DNA of 64,000 bases from Odoribacter splanchnicus DSM 20712 (GTDB taxonomy: Bacteria; Bacteroidota; Bacteroidia; Bacteroidales; Marinifilaceae): assembly GCF_000190535.1 (NCBI RefSeq), contig NC_015160.1:2356001-2420000 (forward strand). Direction: 5' to 3'. Below are positions 53,691 to 62,316 of this stretch, one piece after another (the stretch's first letter is position 1; the number at the start of each line of letters is the position of its first letter). Under the pieces are notes generated by a model, which was not told where the DNA came from, did no database searches, and saw only the letters and a list, made by a program, of their open reading frames with translations. The translations under genes and the position numbers were made by a program.

Positions 53691-54542
53691 ATGCGTGATT
53701 ATATTTTCAAACGGCTGTTATTTCTCTGCTCTTTATTGGTTCTGCTGATTTGTGGGGGAATGGTCTATTCCCTCGTAAGCGGGGCAGTACCGGCCTTTGA
53801 AAAATTCGGATTCTTTCATTTCATTTCTTCCGTAGAATGGGATCCCCGGCCCGGTAATGAGCAATATGGCGCCTTGGCATTCATCACGGGAACCATTATG
53901 ACCTCATTTTTAGCCCTGGTATTTTGTATTCCGTTTTCTTTACCTGTGGCTTTATTCACCGGCGAATATTTCCGGGGTACCCGGGCAGCCACGATCATCG
54001 GTTCGGTCATCGACCTGCTGGCCGGTATCCCTTCGATTGTGTACGGTTTGTGGGGATTTTATACCCTCCGCCCCTTCATGGTCGATTTACAGCTGTCGGA
54101 ACAGGGGTTCGGCATATTCACCGCAGCGGTCGTATTAGCCGTCATGATCATCCCTTATGCCTCTTCACTGAGTGCCGAGTTTATCTCTATGGTTCCCAAA
54201 GAATTGAAAGAAGGGGCCTACAGCTTGGGAGGTACACGTCTGGATGTGATCCGGCGGGTGATTTTCCCGGTCGCAGGTTCCGGAATATTCGCCAGTTATA
54301 TCCTGGCCTTAGGAAGAGCATTGGGAGAGACGATGGCAGTCACGATGCTGATCGGCAATACCAATATCCTGCCTACGTCTTTCACTTCTACCGGCAACAC
54401 GATGGCCAGTGTCATCGCCAACCAGTTCGGAGAAGCCGACGGCCTGAAACTCAGTTCCCTGATCGCTATCGGTCTATTGCTATTCCTCATCACCGCTATC
54501 ATCAATTTCATCGGTAAGATGATTATGAAAAAATTAAGCTGA
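53691..54542 (+). CDS. pstC: Phosphate ABC transporter permease PstC
   Basis: This 283-aa membrane protein has six segments and the binding-protein-dependent permease motif EGAYSLGGTRLDVIRRVIFP (EAA loop) near residue 170-190. It starts 1 nt after pstS and forms the channel with PstA. The N-terminal ends with RDYIFKRLLFL. The protein is shorter than E. coli PstC (about 320 aa), as in many Bacteroidetes. Confidence 0.93.
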   Translation: MRDYIFKRLLFLCSLLVLLICGGMVYSLVSGAVPAFEKFGFFHFISSVEWDPRPGNEQYGALAFITGTIMTSFLALVFCIPFSLPVALFTGEYFRGTRAATIIGSVIDLLAGIPSIVYGLWGFYTLRPFMVDLQLSEQGFGIFTAAVVLAVMIIPYASSLSAEFISMVPKELKEGAYSLGGTRLDVIRRVIFPVAGSGIFASYILALGRALGETMAVTMLIGNTNILPTSFTSTGNTMASVIANQFGEADGLKLSSLIAIGLLLFLITAIINFIGKMIMKKLS

Positions 54543-54543
54543 C

Positions 54544-55425
54544 ATGATACAACGCCCTATTACATCTTATCATTCAGGCTGGCGCAAAGCCAAGGACAGG
54601 ATATTTTTCTGGCTGGTTTGCCTGTTCTCTGCTTTAACGGCCGTCCCGTTAGTAGTCATCATCTGGGAAGTGGTCCGGAAAGGATACAAACAGATCAACC
54701 TGAATTTCTTCACCGAGACAGCCCCCAGTACCCTGGATGCCATGTTAGCGAAAATCAACGGAGAAATCATTCCCGGAGGAATCGCCAATGGAATCACAGG
54801 CACATTACTTATGGTGGTACTGGCCTCCGTTATCGCTATCCCGACCGGTATTATGGGTGGAATTTACTTATCGGAAAAACCCAAAACCTTATTTTCTCAT
54901 GTGATCCGTTTTCTGACCGACCTCCTGCAAGGCACGCCGTCGATCGTCATCGGTATCATCGCTTATGCCTGGGTTGTCGTTCCTTTGAGTAGTTATTCCG
55001 CTTTGGCAGGTAGTGTCGCTCTGGCTATTATGATGTTACCCTTAATCATACGCTCGACAGAAGAGACCCTGAAACTTCTCCCGACAAGCCTCAAAGAAGC
55101 CGGTCTTGCGCTAGGAGCCTCCTATACGAGTGTTATCCTGAAAGTCCTGGTTCCCTCAGCTTTCGGCGGACTGTTCACCGGTACTTTACTAGCCGTGTCG
55201 AGAGTGATGGGCGAAACAGCCCCCCTGATGCTAACCGCCCTCGGTAGTACAGCGATCAACTGGGATATTCTGGATCCGACCAGTGCAGTCCCCTTGCTCA
55301 TCTGGGAATTTTATAACGACCCGAACCTGGCCGATATGATCTGGAGTTGTTCTTTATTTCTATTACTATTAATTCTGGTGATGAACATCATCGCTAAAAA
55401 TGTCGCCCGGAAATGGAAAATTTAA
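54544..55425 (+). CDS. pstA: Phosphate ABC transporter permease PstA
   Basis: This 293-aa permease has six membrane segments, GIYLSEKPKTLFSHVIRFL, a QGTPSIVIGIIAYAWVVVPL stretch and the EAA loop LKEAGLALGASYTSVILKV at about 180-198. It pairs with PstC to form the phosphate channel, starts 1 nt after pstC, and precedes pstB by 22 nt. Confidence 0.93.
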   Translation: MIQRPITSYHSGWRKAKDRIFFWLVCLFSALTAVPLVVIIWEVVRKGYKQINLNFFTETAPSTLDAMLAKINGEIIPGGIANGITGTLLMVVLASVIAIPTGIMGGIYLSEKPKTLFSHVIRFLTDLLQGTPSIVIGIIAYAWVVVPLSSYSALAGSVALAIMMLPLIIRSTEETLKLLPTSLKEAGLALGASYTSVILKVLVPSAFGGLFTGTLLAVSRVMGETAPLMLTALGSTAINWDILDPTSAVPLLIWEFYNDPNLADMIWSCSLFLLLLILVMNIIAKNVARKWKI

Positions 55426-55447
55426 TTTATAACAGTCCTACTACATC

Positions 55448-56215
55448 ATGCAAATAGATCATCCGATATTACAATTTAAAAATGTCAGTATTTCCTATAC
55501 TCCCGGGAAAAATGCCGTCAATCATGTCAATGCCGATATTAAAAAGAATCGGATCACAGCCATTATGGGGCCCTCGGGATGTGGCAAAAGTACCTTATTG
55601 CGTGCCATCAACCGCATGCACGAATTATATCCGGACATCAGGATCAGCGGAGAAATTCTGATGGACAACCGCAACATTTTAAAGATGAACCCCATGGAGG
55701 TCAGGCGTATGGCGGGCATGGTATTTCAGCGCCCTAATCCTTTTCCCACTATGAGTATTTTCGATAATGTGATCGCCGGTTACAAACTCAATGGCATCCG
55801 CCTGAAGAAAAAAGAAAAAGAAGAAATTGTAGAGACTTGTCTGACCAACGTCGGGCTGTGGAATGAAGTGAAAGACGCTCTGTTCAAGAAAGGCACTTTC
55901 TTATCAGGAGGTCAGCAACAGCGGCTATGCATTGCACGGGCCCTGGCCTTAAAACCGGAAGTATTACTGATGGACGAGCCGACCTCCGCCCTCGATCCTA
56001 TCGCCACCAACCGGATCGAAGAATTGTTACTCGAGCTGAAAAAAGAATTTACCATTATCATCGTCACCCACAACATGTCGCAAGCTGCCCGTATTTCAGA
56101 CTATTCGATGTTTATGTATCTCGGCGAACTGATCGAATACGACAAAACCCGGATTATGTTTACCAATCCCCGGGATAAACGGACCGAAGAATATCTGACC
56201 GGACAATTCGGATAA
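55448..56215 (+). CDS. pstB: Phosphate ABC transporter ATPase PstB
   Basis: This 255-aa protein has Walker A GPSGCGKSTLLRAINRM (residues 38-54), the ABC signature LSGGQQQRLCIARALAL and Walker B VLLMDEPTSALDP, with the His switch in VTHNMSQAARISD. It drives phosphate import and also participates in PhoR signalling. Length and motifs are normal. Confidence 0.96.
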   Translation: MQIDHPILQFKNVSISYTPGKNAVNHVNADIKKNRITAIMGPSGCGKSTLLRAINRMHELYPDIRISGEILMDNRNILKMNPMEVRRMAGMVFQRPNPFPTMSIFDNVIAGYKLNGIRLKKKEKEEIVETCLTNVGLWNEVKDALFKKGTFLSGGQQQRLCIARALALKPEVLLMDEPTSALDPIATNRIEELLLELKKEFTIIIVTHNMSQAARISDYSMFMYLGELIEYDKTRIMFTNPRDKRTEEYLTGQFG

Positions 56216-56249
56216 ACCGATGTAAAAAACAAAAAAAATAATTCCTATT

Positions 56250-56960
56250 ATGCCAACTTTAAAAGAAAAAGTATTCAGCCGGATAACCGAAGATTTTCAG
56301 GTATTAGCAAAGATTGTCATCCGCCAGCTGAATCTGACCAAGCAATTAATGGACGACAACCACAAAGAGGAGATATATACAGAGATCAACAATAACGAAC
56401 GGATCATCGACAGTATAGAGGTCAAAATCCGCAACGAAGTGATCAATATGATCGTGCTTTACAGTCCGCGGGCCACGAATCTGAGGATGATCATCTCTTA
56501 CTACGATATGACCGCTTATCTCGAACGGATCGGAGATCTGATTCTGAATGTTTCCCATTTCATGAAAAAAATAGCAGTCGACGACTGTCTGTTCACAACC
56601 TATAAAAAGGATTTACTAAAGATGCTCTCACTCACTGAAAGTATGACACAAAATGCTATATTTGCTTTTACATGTGAGGATATCCAGTTAGCGAAAGAAA
56701 CGATCGAGACGGATGACCAGGTCGACGAACTGCATCATTTTATCGGCCAGCATCTCCCGACACAATGTTTCGATAAGATATTATCGCAACAAGAAGTAAC
56801 GGATGCCCTATGCATCAACAGCATGGCCTATAACATCGAGCGGATCGGAGATAATGCGACCAATATTGCAGAAGCCGCTATTTACCTGATCGAAGGAAAG
56901 AATATCAAACATTGGCCGAAACCGGACGAAGACCTGCTACTGGCAGGAAGTGAAGGTTAA
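56250..56960 (+). CDS. phoU: Phosphate system regulator PhoU
   Basis: This 236-aa all-helical protein has two PhoU repeats. Metal-binding motif residues appear in YYDMTAYLERIGDLI (first repeat, about 94-108) and in NSMAYNIERIGDNATNIAE (second, about 190-208). PhoU signals from Pst to PhoR to switch the Pho response off. It follows pstB with a 34-nt gap. Confidence 0.92.
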   Translation: MPTLKEKVFSRITEDFQVLAKIVIRQLNLTKQLMDDNHKEEIYTEINNNERIIDSIEVKIRNEVINMIVLYSPRATNLRMIISYYDMTAYLERIGDLILNVSHFMKKIAVDDCLFTTYKKDLLKMLSLTESMTQNAIFAFTCEDIQLAKETIETDDQVDELHHFIGQHLPTQCFDKILSQQEVTDALCINSMAYNIERIGDNATNIAEAAIYLIEGKNIKHWPKPDEDLLLAGSEG

Positions 56961-56991
56961 AAAATGAGAAAAGAATAATGAACGATTTTGA

Positions 56992-57687
56992 ATGACAAAA
57001 TATATGGAACGGAATAAAATATTAGTAGTCGACGATGAAGAAGATTTATGTGAAATCCTTCAATTCAATCTGGAAAGTGAAGGTTTTGCAGTAGACATCG
57101 CAAATTCAGCCGAAGAAGCCTTAAAACTGCTGACCGATGAACATGAACTAATTCTACTGGATGTCATGATGGAAGGTATGTCCGGATTCAAAATGGCCGA
57201 AAAAGTCCGCAAAGAAATGCATATGAATACCCCGATCATCTTCCTGACCGCTAAGGATACCGAAAACGATATGTTGACCGGATTCAGTATCGGCGGAGAC
57301 GATTATATCGCCAAACCCTTCTCGATCAAAGAAGTTGCCGCCCGGGTAAAAGCAGTATTGAAAAGGGCCGGTAATATCGCACTACCGGAAAAAAAGAAAA
57401 CGATCGAAATCGGAGAACTCACTCTGGACCTCAACAGCAAGACCGTATACCTCAATGAGCAGCAGATCCTTTTAACCAAAAAAGAATTCGAAATACTCAG
57501 TATGATGGCCAAAGCTCCCAACCGGGTCTTTTCACGGGAAGATATTCTGGGCAAAGCCTGGCAAGAAGACGGCTATGTATTGGAGAGAACGGTAGACGTC
57601 CACATCACCCGGCTCAGAAAAAAACTCGGAGCTTTCGGTAAACATATCGCCAACCGTTCGGGGTACGGTTACTGCCTGGAATGCTGA
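56992..57687 (+). CDS. phoB: Phosphate response regulator (PhoB-like)
   Basis: This 231-aa protein has a receiver domain with acidic residues in ILVVDDEEDLC, phospho-Asp in LILLDVMMEGMSG, Thr in IIFLTAKDTE and Lys in AKPFSIKEV, then an OmpR winged helix (LTKKEFEILSMM, LERTVDVHITRLRKKLG). MERNKILVVDD at 57004 is an alternative start. Its expected sites are the Pho boxes in front of pstS. Unlike the split regulator at 35.3 kb, this one is intact. Confidence 0.9.
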   Translation: MTKYMERNKILVVDDEEDLCEILQFNLESEGFAVDIANSAEEALKLLTDEHELILLDVMMEGMSGFKMAEKVRKEMHMNTPIIFLTAKDTENDMLTGFSIGGDDYIAKPFSIKEVAARVKAVLKRAGNIALPEKKKTIEIGELTLDLNSKTVYLNEQQILLTKKEFEILSMMAKAPNRVFSREDILGKAWQEDGYVLERTVDVHITRLRKKLGAFGKHIANRSGYGYCLEC

Positions 57688-57808
57688 AAAGGCTAAAGGC
57701 TTTAAGCTAAAAGCCTTCAACTCCTGGTCCACAATTTTCAGCTTTCAGCCTTTAGCTTATAGCTTTTTTTTAGCTTTTTACCTTTAACCTTTTACTTTTT
57801 ACTTTTTT

Positions 57809-59569
57809 ATGCACTTTACTTATAAAAAGAAGATTTTCCTGTATTTTCTGATTGTATTTACCATATTTACAGTCATCATCGTTGCAGTGCAACAGAACAG
57901 GGAGAAAATGTATAAGTCAGAGAACTTCAAAGCCAGTCTCAATGCTTATGCAGAAATCATCGCCAACTATGTCGATAGTCACCGTCTGATCGCAGATAAA
58001 CGGCTGGATTCGTTAAATAATTTGCTTCCCTTACTCCCCCGAGGATTACGGGTAAGCATTATCGACCGCCAGGGAAAAGTGCTTTACGACAACGATATCG
58101 ACGAGGAAGAAACGGTAGAAAATCACTTGTCCCGACCGGAAATAGCACAAGCATTAACCCAAAGCAACGGTACGAATATTCGTAAATCGGAGACTACCGG
58201 TATCGATTATTATTACGATGCCCGCCTTTTCAACAACTATTTCGTACGGGTAGCTCTACCTTATACCGATCAGGTACAGAATATCCTGAAAGCTGACGAA
58301 ATCTTCACTTATTTCATTCTGCTCTTGTTTTTTACTACCCTGATTTCTTTGTTATATCTGGCAGATCGTTTCGGGAAAGCCGTATCCGGCCTGAACGAAT
58401 TTATCATCACGGCCGAACACAGCCAACCGGATTACGACAAAATCGATTTCCCCGATACCGAACTGGGAGAAATCGGTCATAAGATCGTCGACAACTACAA
58501 GATGCTGAAAAAGAGCAAAGATCAGCTCAATCAGGAAAGGGAAAAACTGTTACGCCACTTTCACCATTCCGATGAAGGTATTTGTATTTTCTCGGCAGAT
58601 CACAAAAAGATATATGCCAACACCCATTTCATCCAATATGTAAACACTATTTTAGACGAACCTACCTTTGATGTAGATCATATTTTCCAGGCACCTGAAT
58701 TCAAAGAAGCCGAATTTTTTCTGCAAAAGAACACACCGGTCAATCCTCAGGCCAAATCGATTCCGATCTGGCAAGGAAAAATTGCCAAAAACGGGAAACA
58801 TTTCGCTGTGAGGTTACTTATTTTCTACGACAACAGTTACGAAATTACTTTGAACAACGTCACCTCGGCAGAAAAAAACAGGCTGCTGAAACAAGAGATG
58901 ACCAATAATATCGCACACGAATTAAAAACTCCGGTCAGCAGTATCCGCGGCTACATCGAAACTATTCTCGAACAGGAACACCTGGAACCTGTCAAGCAGA
59001 AATTTTTCCTGGAGAGGGCTTATATTCAAATTCTTCGCTTATCCGAATTAATTCGCGACGTGGCTTTGATCACCAAGACCGAAGAAGCCTCCGACCTATT
59101 CGAGAAAGAAACGATCAATATCCGAACGACCATCGACGAAGTGACCACCGACCTGGAAGTATCCTTACAACACAATCACATCGTCGTTCACAATCATATC
59201 GGCCCGAAAGTTGAAATCGAAGGTAACCATACCCTACTTTATTCCATTTTCAGGAACCTGATCGACAATGCGATCAACTATGCCGGAGAAAATATCACGA
59301 TCGGTATCGACAATTATATGGAAGACAGCGAATTTTACTATTTTTCATTCTACGATACCGGCCGGGGAATCGAAGAAGAACACCTGGAACGTATTTTCGA
59401 CCGTTTCTACCGGGTGAATCAAGGCAGAAGCCGGAAAACGGGCGGATCGGGTCTGGGCCTCTCCATCGTAAAAAATGCCGTATTGTTTCACAAAGGCCAA
59501 ATCACGGCTAAGAACCGGAAAGACGGTGGATTAGAGTTCATTTTTTCTTTGAGAAAAAAATTATTTTAA
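57809..59569 (+). CDS. phoR: Phosphate sensor histidine kinase (PhoR-like)
   Basis: This 586-aa protein has two membrane segments (residues 9-28 and about 168-190) around a periplasmic domain, a HAMP-like linker, a PAS-like region (EGICIFSADHKKIYANTHFI, residues 260-279), HisKA with NNIAHELKTPVSSIRGYIE, and HATPase with NLIDNAINYAG, DTGRGIEEEH and GGSGLGLSIVKNAV. It phosphorylates the regulator just upstream. The gap before the gene is a word-repeat region. Confidence 0.92.
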   Translation: MHFTYKKKIFLYFLIVFTIFTVIIVAVQQNREKMYKSENFKASLNAYAEIIANYVDSHRLIADKRLDSLNNLLPLLPRGLRVSIIDRQGKVLYDNDIDEEETVENHLSRPEIAQALTQSNGTNIRKSETTGIDYYYDARLFNNYFVRVALPYTDQVQNILKADEIFTYFILLLFFTTLISLLYLADRFGKAVSGLNEFIITAEHSQPDYDKIDFPDTELGEIGHKIVDNYKMLKKSKDQLNQEREKLLRHFHHSDEGICIFSADHKKIYANTHFIQYVNTILDEPTFDVDHIFQAPEFKEAEFFLQKNTPVNPQAKSIPIWQGKIAKNGKHFAVRLLIFYDNSYEITLNNVTSAEKNRLLKQEMTNNIAHELKTPVSSIRGYIETILEQEHLEPVKQKFFLERAYIQILRLSELIRDVALITKTEEASDLFEKETINIRTTIDEVTTDLEVSLQHNHIVVHNHIGPKVEIEGNHTLLYSIFRNLIDNAINYAGENITIGIDNYMEDSEFYYFSFYDTGRGIEEEHLERIFDRFYRVNQGRSRKTGGSGLGLSIVKNAVLFHKGQITAKNRKDGGLEFIFSLRKKLF

Positions 59570-59637
59570 CTTTCAGGCCACGCAACCTTTTTAGTTAGTT
59601 TTCATCTTTATAACAGAAAACAACTAAAAATAAAAAC

Positions 59638-60306
59638 ATGAAAAATAAACATTTCAATCTAACTTCGGGGATCGTTCTTATCCTGATCCCCCTTGTTTTT
59701 TCCTTCACCGGTTGCAAGGATGATTATGAAACCTATTATGAAGGTTATGGCCTGGTCAGTAAATCAGGCGACGAAAAGTTTACCGTCAAGCTAGACGATG
59801 GTTATCTGCTCTATCCCCGGGAATATTACTTCAATCCTGAAAAACTGAACGACAGTACCCGTCTACGGATACGATTCAACATTCTGGAAGAACAGGATAC
59901 GAATTTATATGCCCGGATTGTCTATGCCGACACAATTCTGACCAAATCCATTCTTCCGTACGACGAAACGATTTTGGACAGTGTCGGAAACGCTCCGGTA
60001 AAGATCGTCAATTCCTGGTTCGCTCATGGATTCCTGAACTTTGAGTTTATGTTTGCTGCCCATCTGAATCCCAGTACAGGCAAAACACATATGGTAAATT
60101 TATTACAATGCCCCACCGAAGACGACCGTCTCATCTTCGAATTCCGGCACAATGATTTCGGAGATTCCCGGGATAAACTCTATTTCGGTACAGTTTCTTT
60201 CCCCATACAGAAGCTCACCGAAGGCTATGAAAAACCGATAAAAATGATCGTCAAATATAACGATTCGGCCAATACAACGCGCAGCATCGAACTGACTTAC
60301 AAGTAA
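59638..60306 (+). CDS. NigD-like lipoprotein
   Basis: This 222-aa protein has a lipobox at SFTGCKDD and a beta-rich body; segments DDGYLLYPREYYFNPEKL and RLRIRFNILEEQD match the NigD-like OB-fold family of Bacteroidales. Some NigD proteins accompany bacteriocin loci, but most have no known function. It follows phoR by 68 nt; it is unclear whether it is in the Pho unit. A strong terminator follows. Confidence 0.78.
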   Translation: MKNKHFNLTSGIVLILIPLVFSFTGCKDDYETYYEGYGLVSKSGDEKFTVKLDDGYLLYPREYYFNPEKLNDSTRLRIRFNILEEQDTNLYARIVYADTILTKSILPYDETILDSVGNAPVKIVNSWFAHGFLNFEFMFAAHLNPSTGKTHMVNLLQCPTEDDRLIFEFRHNDFGDSRDKLYFGTVSFPIQKLTEGYEKPIKMIVKYNDSANTTRSIELTYK

Positions 60307-60310
60307 TCGG

Positions 60311-60349
60311 AAAATCCCCAAAGATCGGTCATTGAACTTTGGGGATTTT
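60311..60349 (+). terminator. Rho-independent terminator
   Basis: AAAATCCCCAAAG (60311-60323) pairs perfectly with CTTTGGGGATTTT (60337-60349); the T-run continues with TTTT at 60351-60354. Confidence 0.85.
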
Positions 60350-60657
60350 CTTTTATCTATCAAAGTCTGAAAATCAGATTGACAATATTAGCCTCTTCTA
60401 AAAATTCATCTGAGTAGAAATACTGCTTGTCGAGAAAAAGCCAGGAGGTTTACCCTACGATAAAAGCAGGCAAAGAATCAAACGATCCTACCACAAAATA
60501 AAAATAAGACGATTTGTAACCTGACACTCAGAATTATAGTATCTTTCAAAAAAAAATCTCATTTATTATTCGCATTTTTAGAGTCAAAAATTTTGCAGTT
60601 AACAGAAAAAAAGCATACATTTGTACCCGCAAAAAGAAAGAGTTCTTTTACAATCAA
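60350..60657. promoter_or_regulatory. Gap with tRNA promoter
   Basis: The gap has no ORF. The tRNA promoter is -33 TTTTG (60591-60595) and -7 TACATTTG (60616-60623), 20 nt apart. The rest is featureless AT-rich sequence. Confidence 0.7.
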
Positions 60658-60739
60658 GGGCAGTTACCAGAGTGGCCAAATGGGGCTGACTGTAACTCAG
60701 CTGGCGTAGCCTTCGGTGGTTCGAATCCATCACTGCCCA
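60658..60739 (+). tRNA. tRNA-Tyr (GTA anticodon)
   Basis: The 82 nt fold with acceptor GGGCAGT/ACTGCCC, anticodon stem GCTGA/TCAGC with loop CTGTAAC (anticodon GTA), a long variable arm and T arm GGTGG-TTCGAAT-CCATC. The long variable arm is normal for tRNA-Tyr. CCA is not encoded. Confidence 0.95.
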
Positions 60740-60859
60740 CAAATTTTAAATTACAGCTATTAGAAATAGTTATTAGTTTAAAATTTGTTTATGCCTCCCC
60801 CCATTACGGATCGAAAAAGCATAGTGAGTCCGGCTAGTGTGTGAGGAACAATACATTTT

Positions 60860-60932
60860 GCGGAAATAGCTCAGTCGATAGAGCACTAGCCTTCCAAGCT
60901 GGGGGTCGCGGGTTTGAGTCCCGTTTTCCGCT
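60860..60932 (+). tRNA. tRNA-Gly (TCC anticodon)
   Basis: The 73 nt fold with acceptor GCGGAAA/TTTCCGC, anticodon stem CTAGC/GCTGG around CTTCCAA (anticodon TCC) and T arm GCGGG-TTTGAGT-CCCGT. It is 120 nt after tRNA-Tyr and followed by a terminator and an integrase gene. Confidence 0.95.
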
Positions 60933-60942
60933 CTCTGAATGA

Positions 60943-60970
60943 GGTAGTTACGAAAGTAGCTACCTTTTTT
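60943..60970 (+). terminator. Terminator after the tRNA genes
   Basis: GGTAGTTAC-gaaa-GTAGCTACC (one G-T) followed by TTTTTT. Confidence 0.85.
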
Positions 60971-61035
60971 ATTTTGTGGTTTTTCGTGGTTTGGGGCTGT
61001 CAACGTCAACCGAGACATCAACCATTTTTTTTAGT

Positions 61036-62253
61036 ATGAAAGCCTCTATTTCAGTTATTTGCTATAAATACAAGACACTATCAAACGGTGAAAGTCCATT
61101 AATGTTACGAATTCACAAAGACGGCAAAAGAAAACTGGTAAGCATCGGTTTATCCATTCATCCCCAACTTTGGGACTTTACCAAGAATGAACCTAAACCG
61201 AAATGTCCCAATAAAGACCTGATAAATAAAATCATTCTTGACAAGAAAGCCGAATACCAAAAAGAAATACTTGAACTTAATGCGGAGCAAAAAGACTATA
61301 CGGCATCGTCATTGGTTGAAAATAAAAAAGCGAAGTATGAACCTAAAACTGTTATCGATTTCTATAAGGAACTGATCCAAAACTTCAAAGATGCAGGAAA
61401 AACAGGAAATAAATCTATTTATACTAACTCATTAAACTCACTCAAAGCCTTTACGCACAATAAACTAAACATCTTATTCAGTGATATTGATGTTGATTGG
61501 CTGAAACGATATGAAAAATGGCAACGAAGTAACAAGAACAAAGAGACTACTATCAGTTTACAGTTCCGAACCTTGCGAAGTGCATATAATAAAGCAATAG
61601 AAGCCAAAGCAACATCCGCCAAATCTTATCCATTTAAAGCCTTTAACATCAACAGATTCAATACAAAGACAAGGAAACGTTCCCTATCTAAAGAAGAAAT
61701 CATGAGAATAATCACAACGGAAACAGTCAACGCAACCTATATACGTCAGCTAACCCGTGACATTTTCAAGTTTTCCTATTTATGTGCAGGCATCCCATTT
61801 GTAGATATTGCCAATCTGACAATGGAGAATATCAACCGACAAAATCTTTCCTATGTTCGACAGAAAACCCATGGTGAAGTGAAAGGAATAATCGGAAAAG
61901 AAGCAAAGGAAATCATTGATAAATATGCCTACCACCGGAAAAAAGCAGCTTATTTATTCCCGATCTTTGATGCAAGGGTTCATAAAACACCCCAACAAAA
62001 AGCCAACCGGATTCATAAGGTCTGTGCGCAAATTAATCGGGAGTTAAAAGAATTGGCACAGGAATTGGAGATCAGCGACAATCTGACAACCTATGTTGCA
62101 AGGCATTCATTTGCTACGATATTAAAACGTTCTGGTGTCGATATTGCTTTAATCAGTGAATTAATGGGGCACTCCGATTTGACTACCACACAAATCTATC
62201 TTGATAGTTTTGACGAGGAACAAATCAATACTGCCATGCAGCATCTTGTTTAA
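61036..62253 (+). CDS. Tyrosine recombinase (integrase) next to tRNA-Gly
   Basis: The start at 61036 (MKASISVICYKYKTLSNGES) gives 405 aa; the earlier frame start overlaps the terminator region. It has an arm-binding domain, a SAM-like domain (about residues 105-200) and a catalytic domain with VARHSFATILKRSG, ELMGHSDLTTTQIY and the Tyr in QIYLDSF. The Arg I region reads YLCAGIPFVDIANL, again without the usual Arg. Position 104 nt after tRNA-Gly suggests it inserted an island here. It is not similar enough to the other integrase to be a copy. Confidence 0.92.
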   Translation: MKASISVICYKYKTLSNGESPLMLRIHKDGKRKLVSIGLSIHPQLWDFTKNEPKPKCPNKDLINKIILDKKAEYQKEILELNAEQKDYTASSLVENKKAKYEPKTVIDFYKELIQNFKDAGKTGNKSIYTNSLNSLKAFTHNKLNILFSDIDVDWLKRYEKWQRSNKNKETTISLQFRTLRSAYNKAIEAKATSAKSYPFKAFNINRFNTKTRKRSLSKEEIMRIITTETVNATYIRQLTRDIFKFSYLCAGIPFVDIANLTMENINRQNLSYVRQKTHGEVKGIIGKEAKEIIDKYAYHRKKAAYLFPIFDARVHKTPQQKANRIHKVCAQINRELKELAQELEISDNLTTYVARHSFATILKRSGVDIALISELMGHSDLTTTQIYLDSFDEEQINTAMQHLV

Positions 62254-62258
62254 ATTTA

Positions 62259-62294
62259 GCCCTGAGTCTTTTTAGATTCGGGGCATTTTTTTTT
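62259..62294 (+). terminator. Terminator after the second integrase
   Basis: GCCCTGAGTC/GATTCGGGGC (two G-T pairs) followed by a T-run of nine, starting 6 nt after the integrase stop. Confidence 0.85.
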
Positions 62295-62316
62295 ATTTTT
62301 GGGAAAACAAAACTCC

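Noticed and set aside
60773..61021. 82-aa minus-strand frame with TRDPQLGRLVLYRLSYFR
   Set aside because: It is the antisense translation of tRNA-Gly, a well-known false protein.
62299..62316. TTG start for the 341-aa protein
   Set aside because: It lies at the end of the terminator T-run; the ATG at 62317 is preferred.
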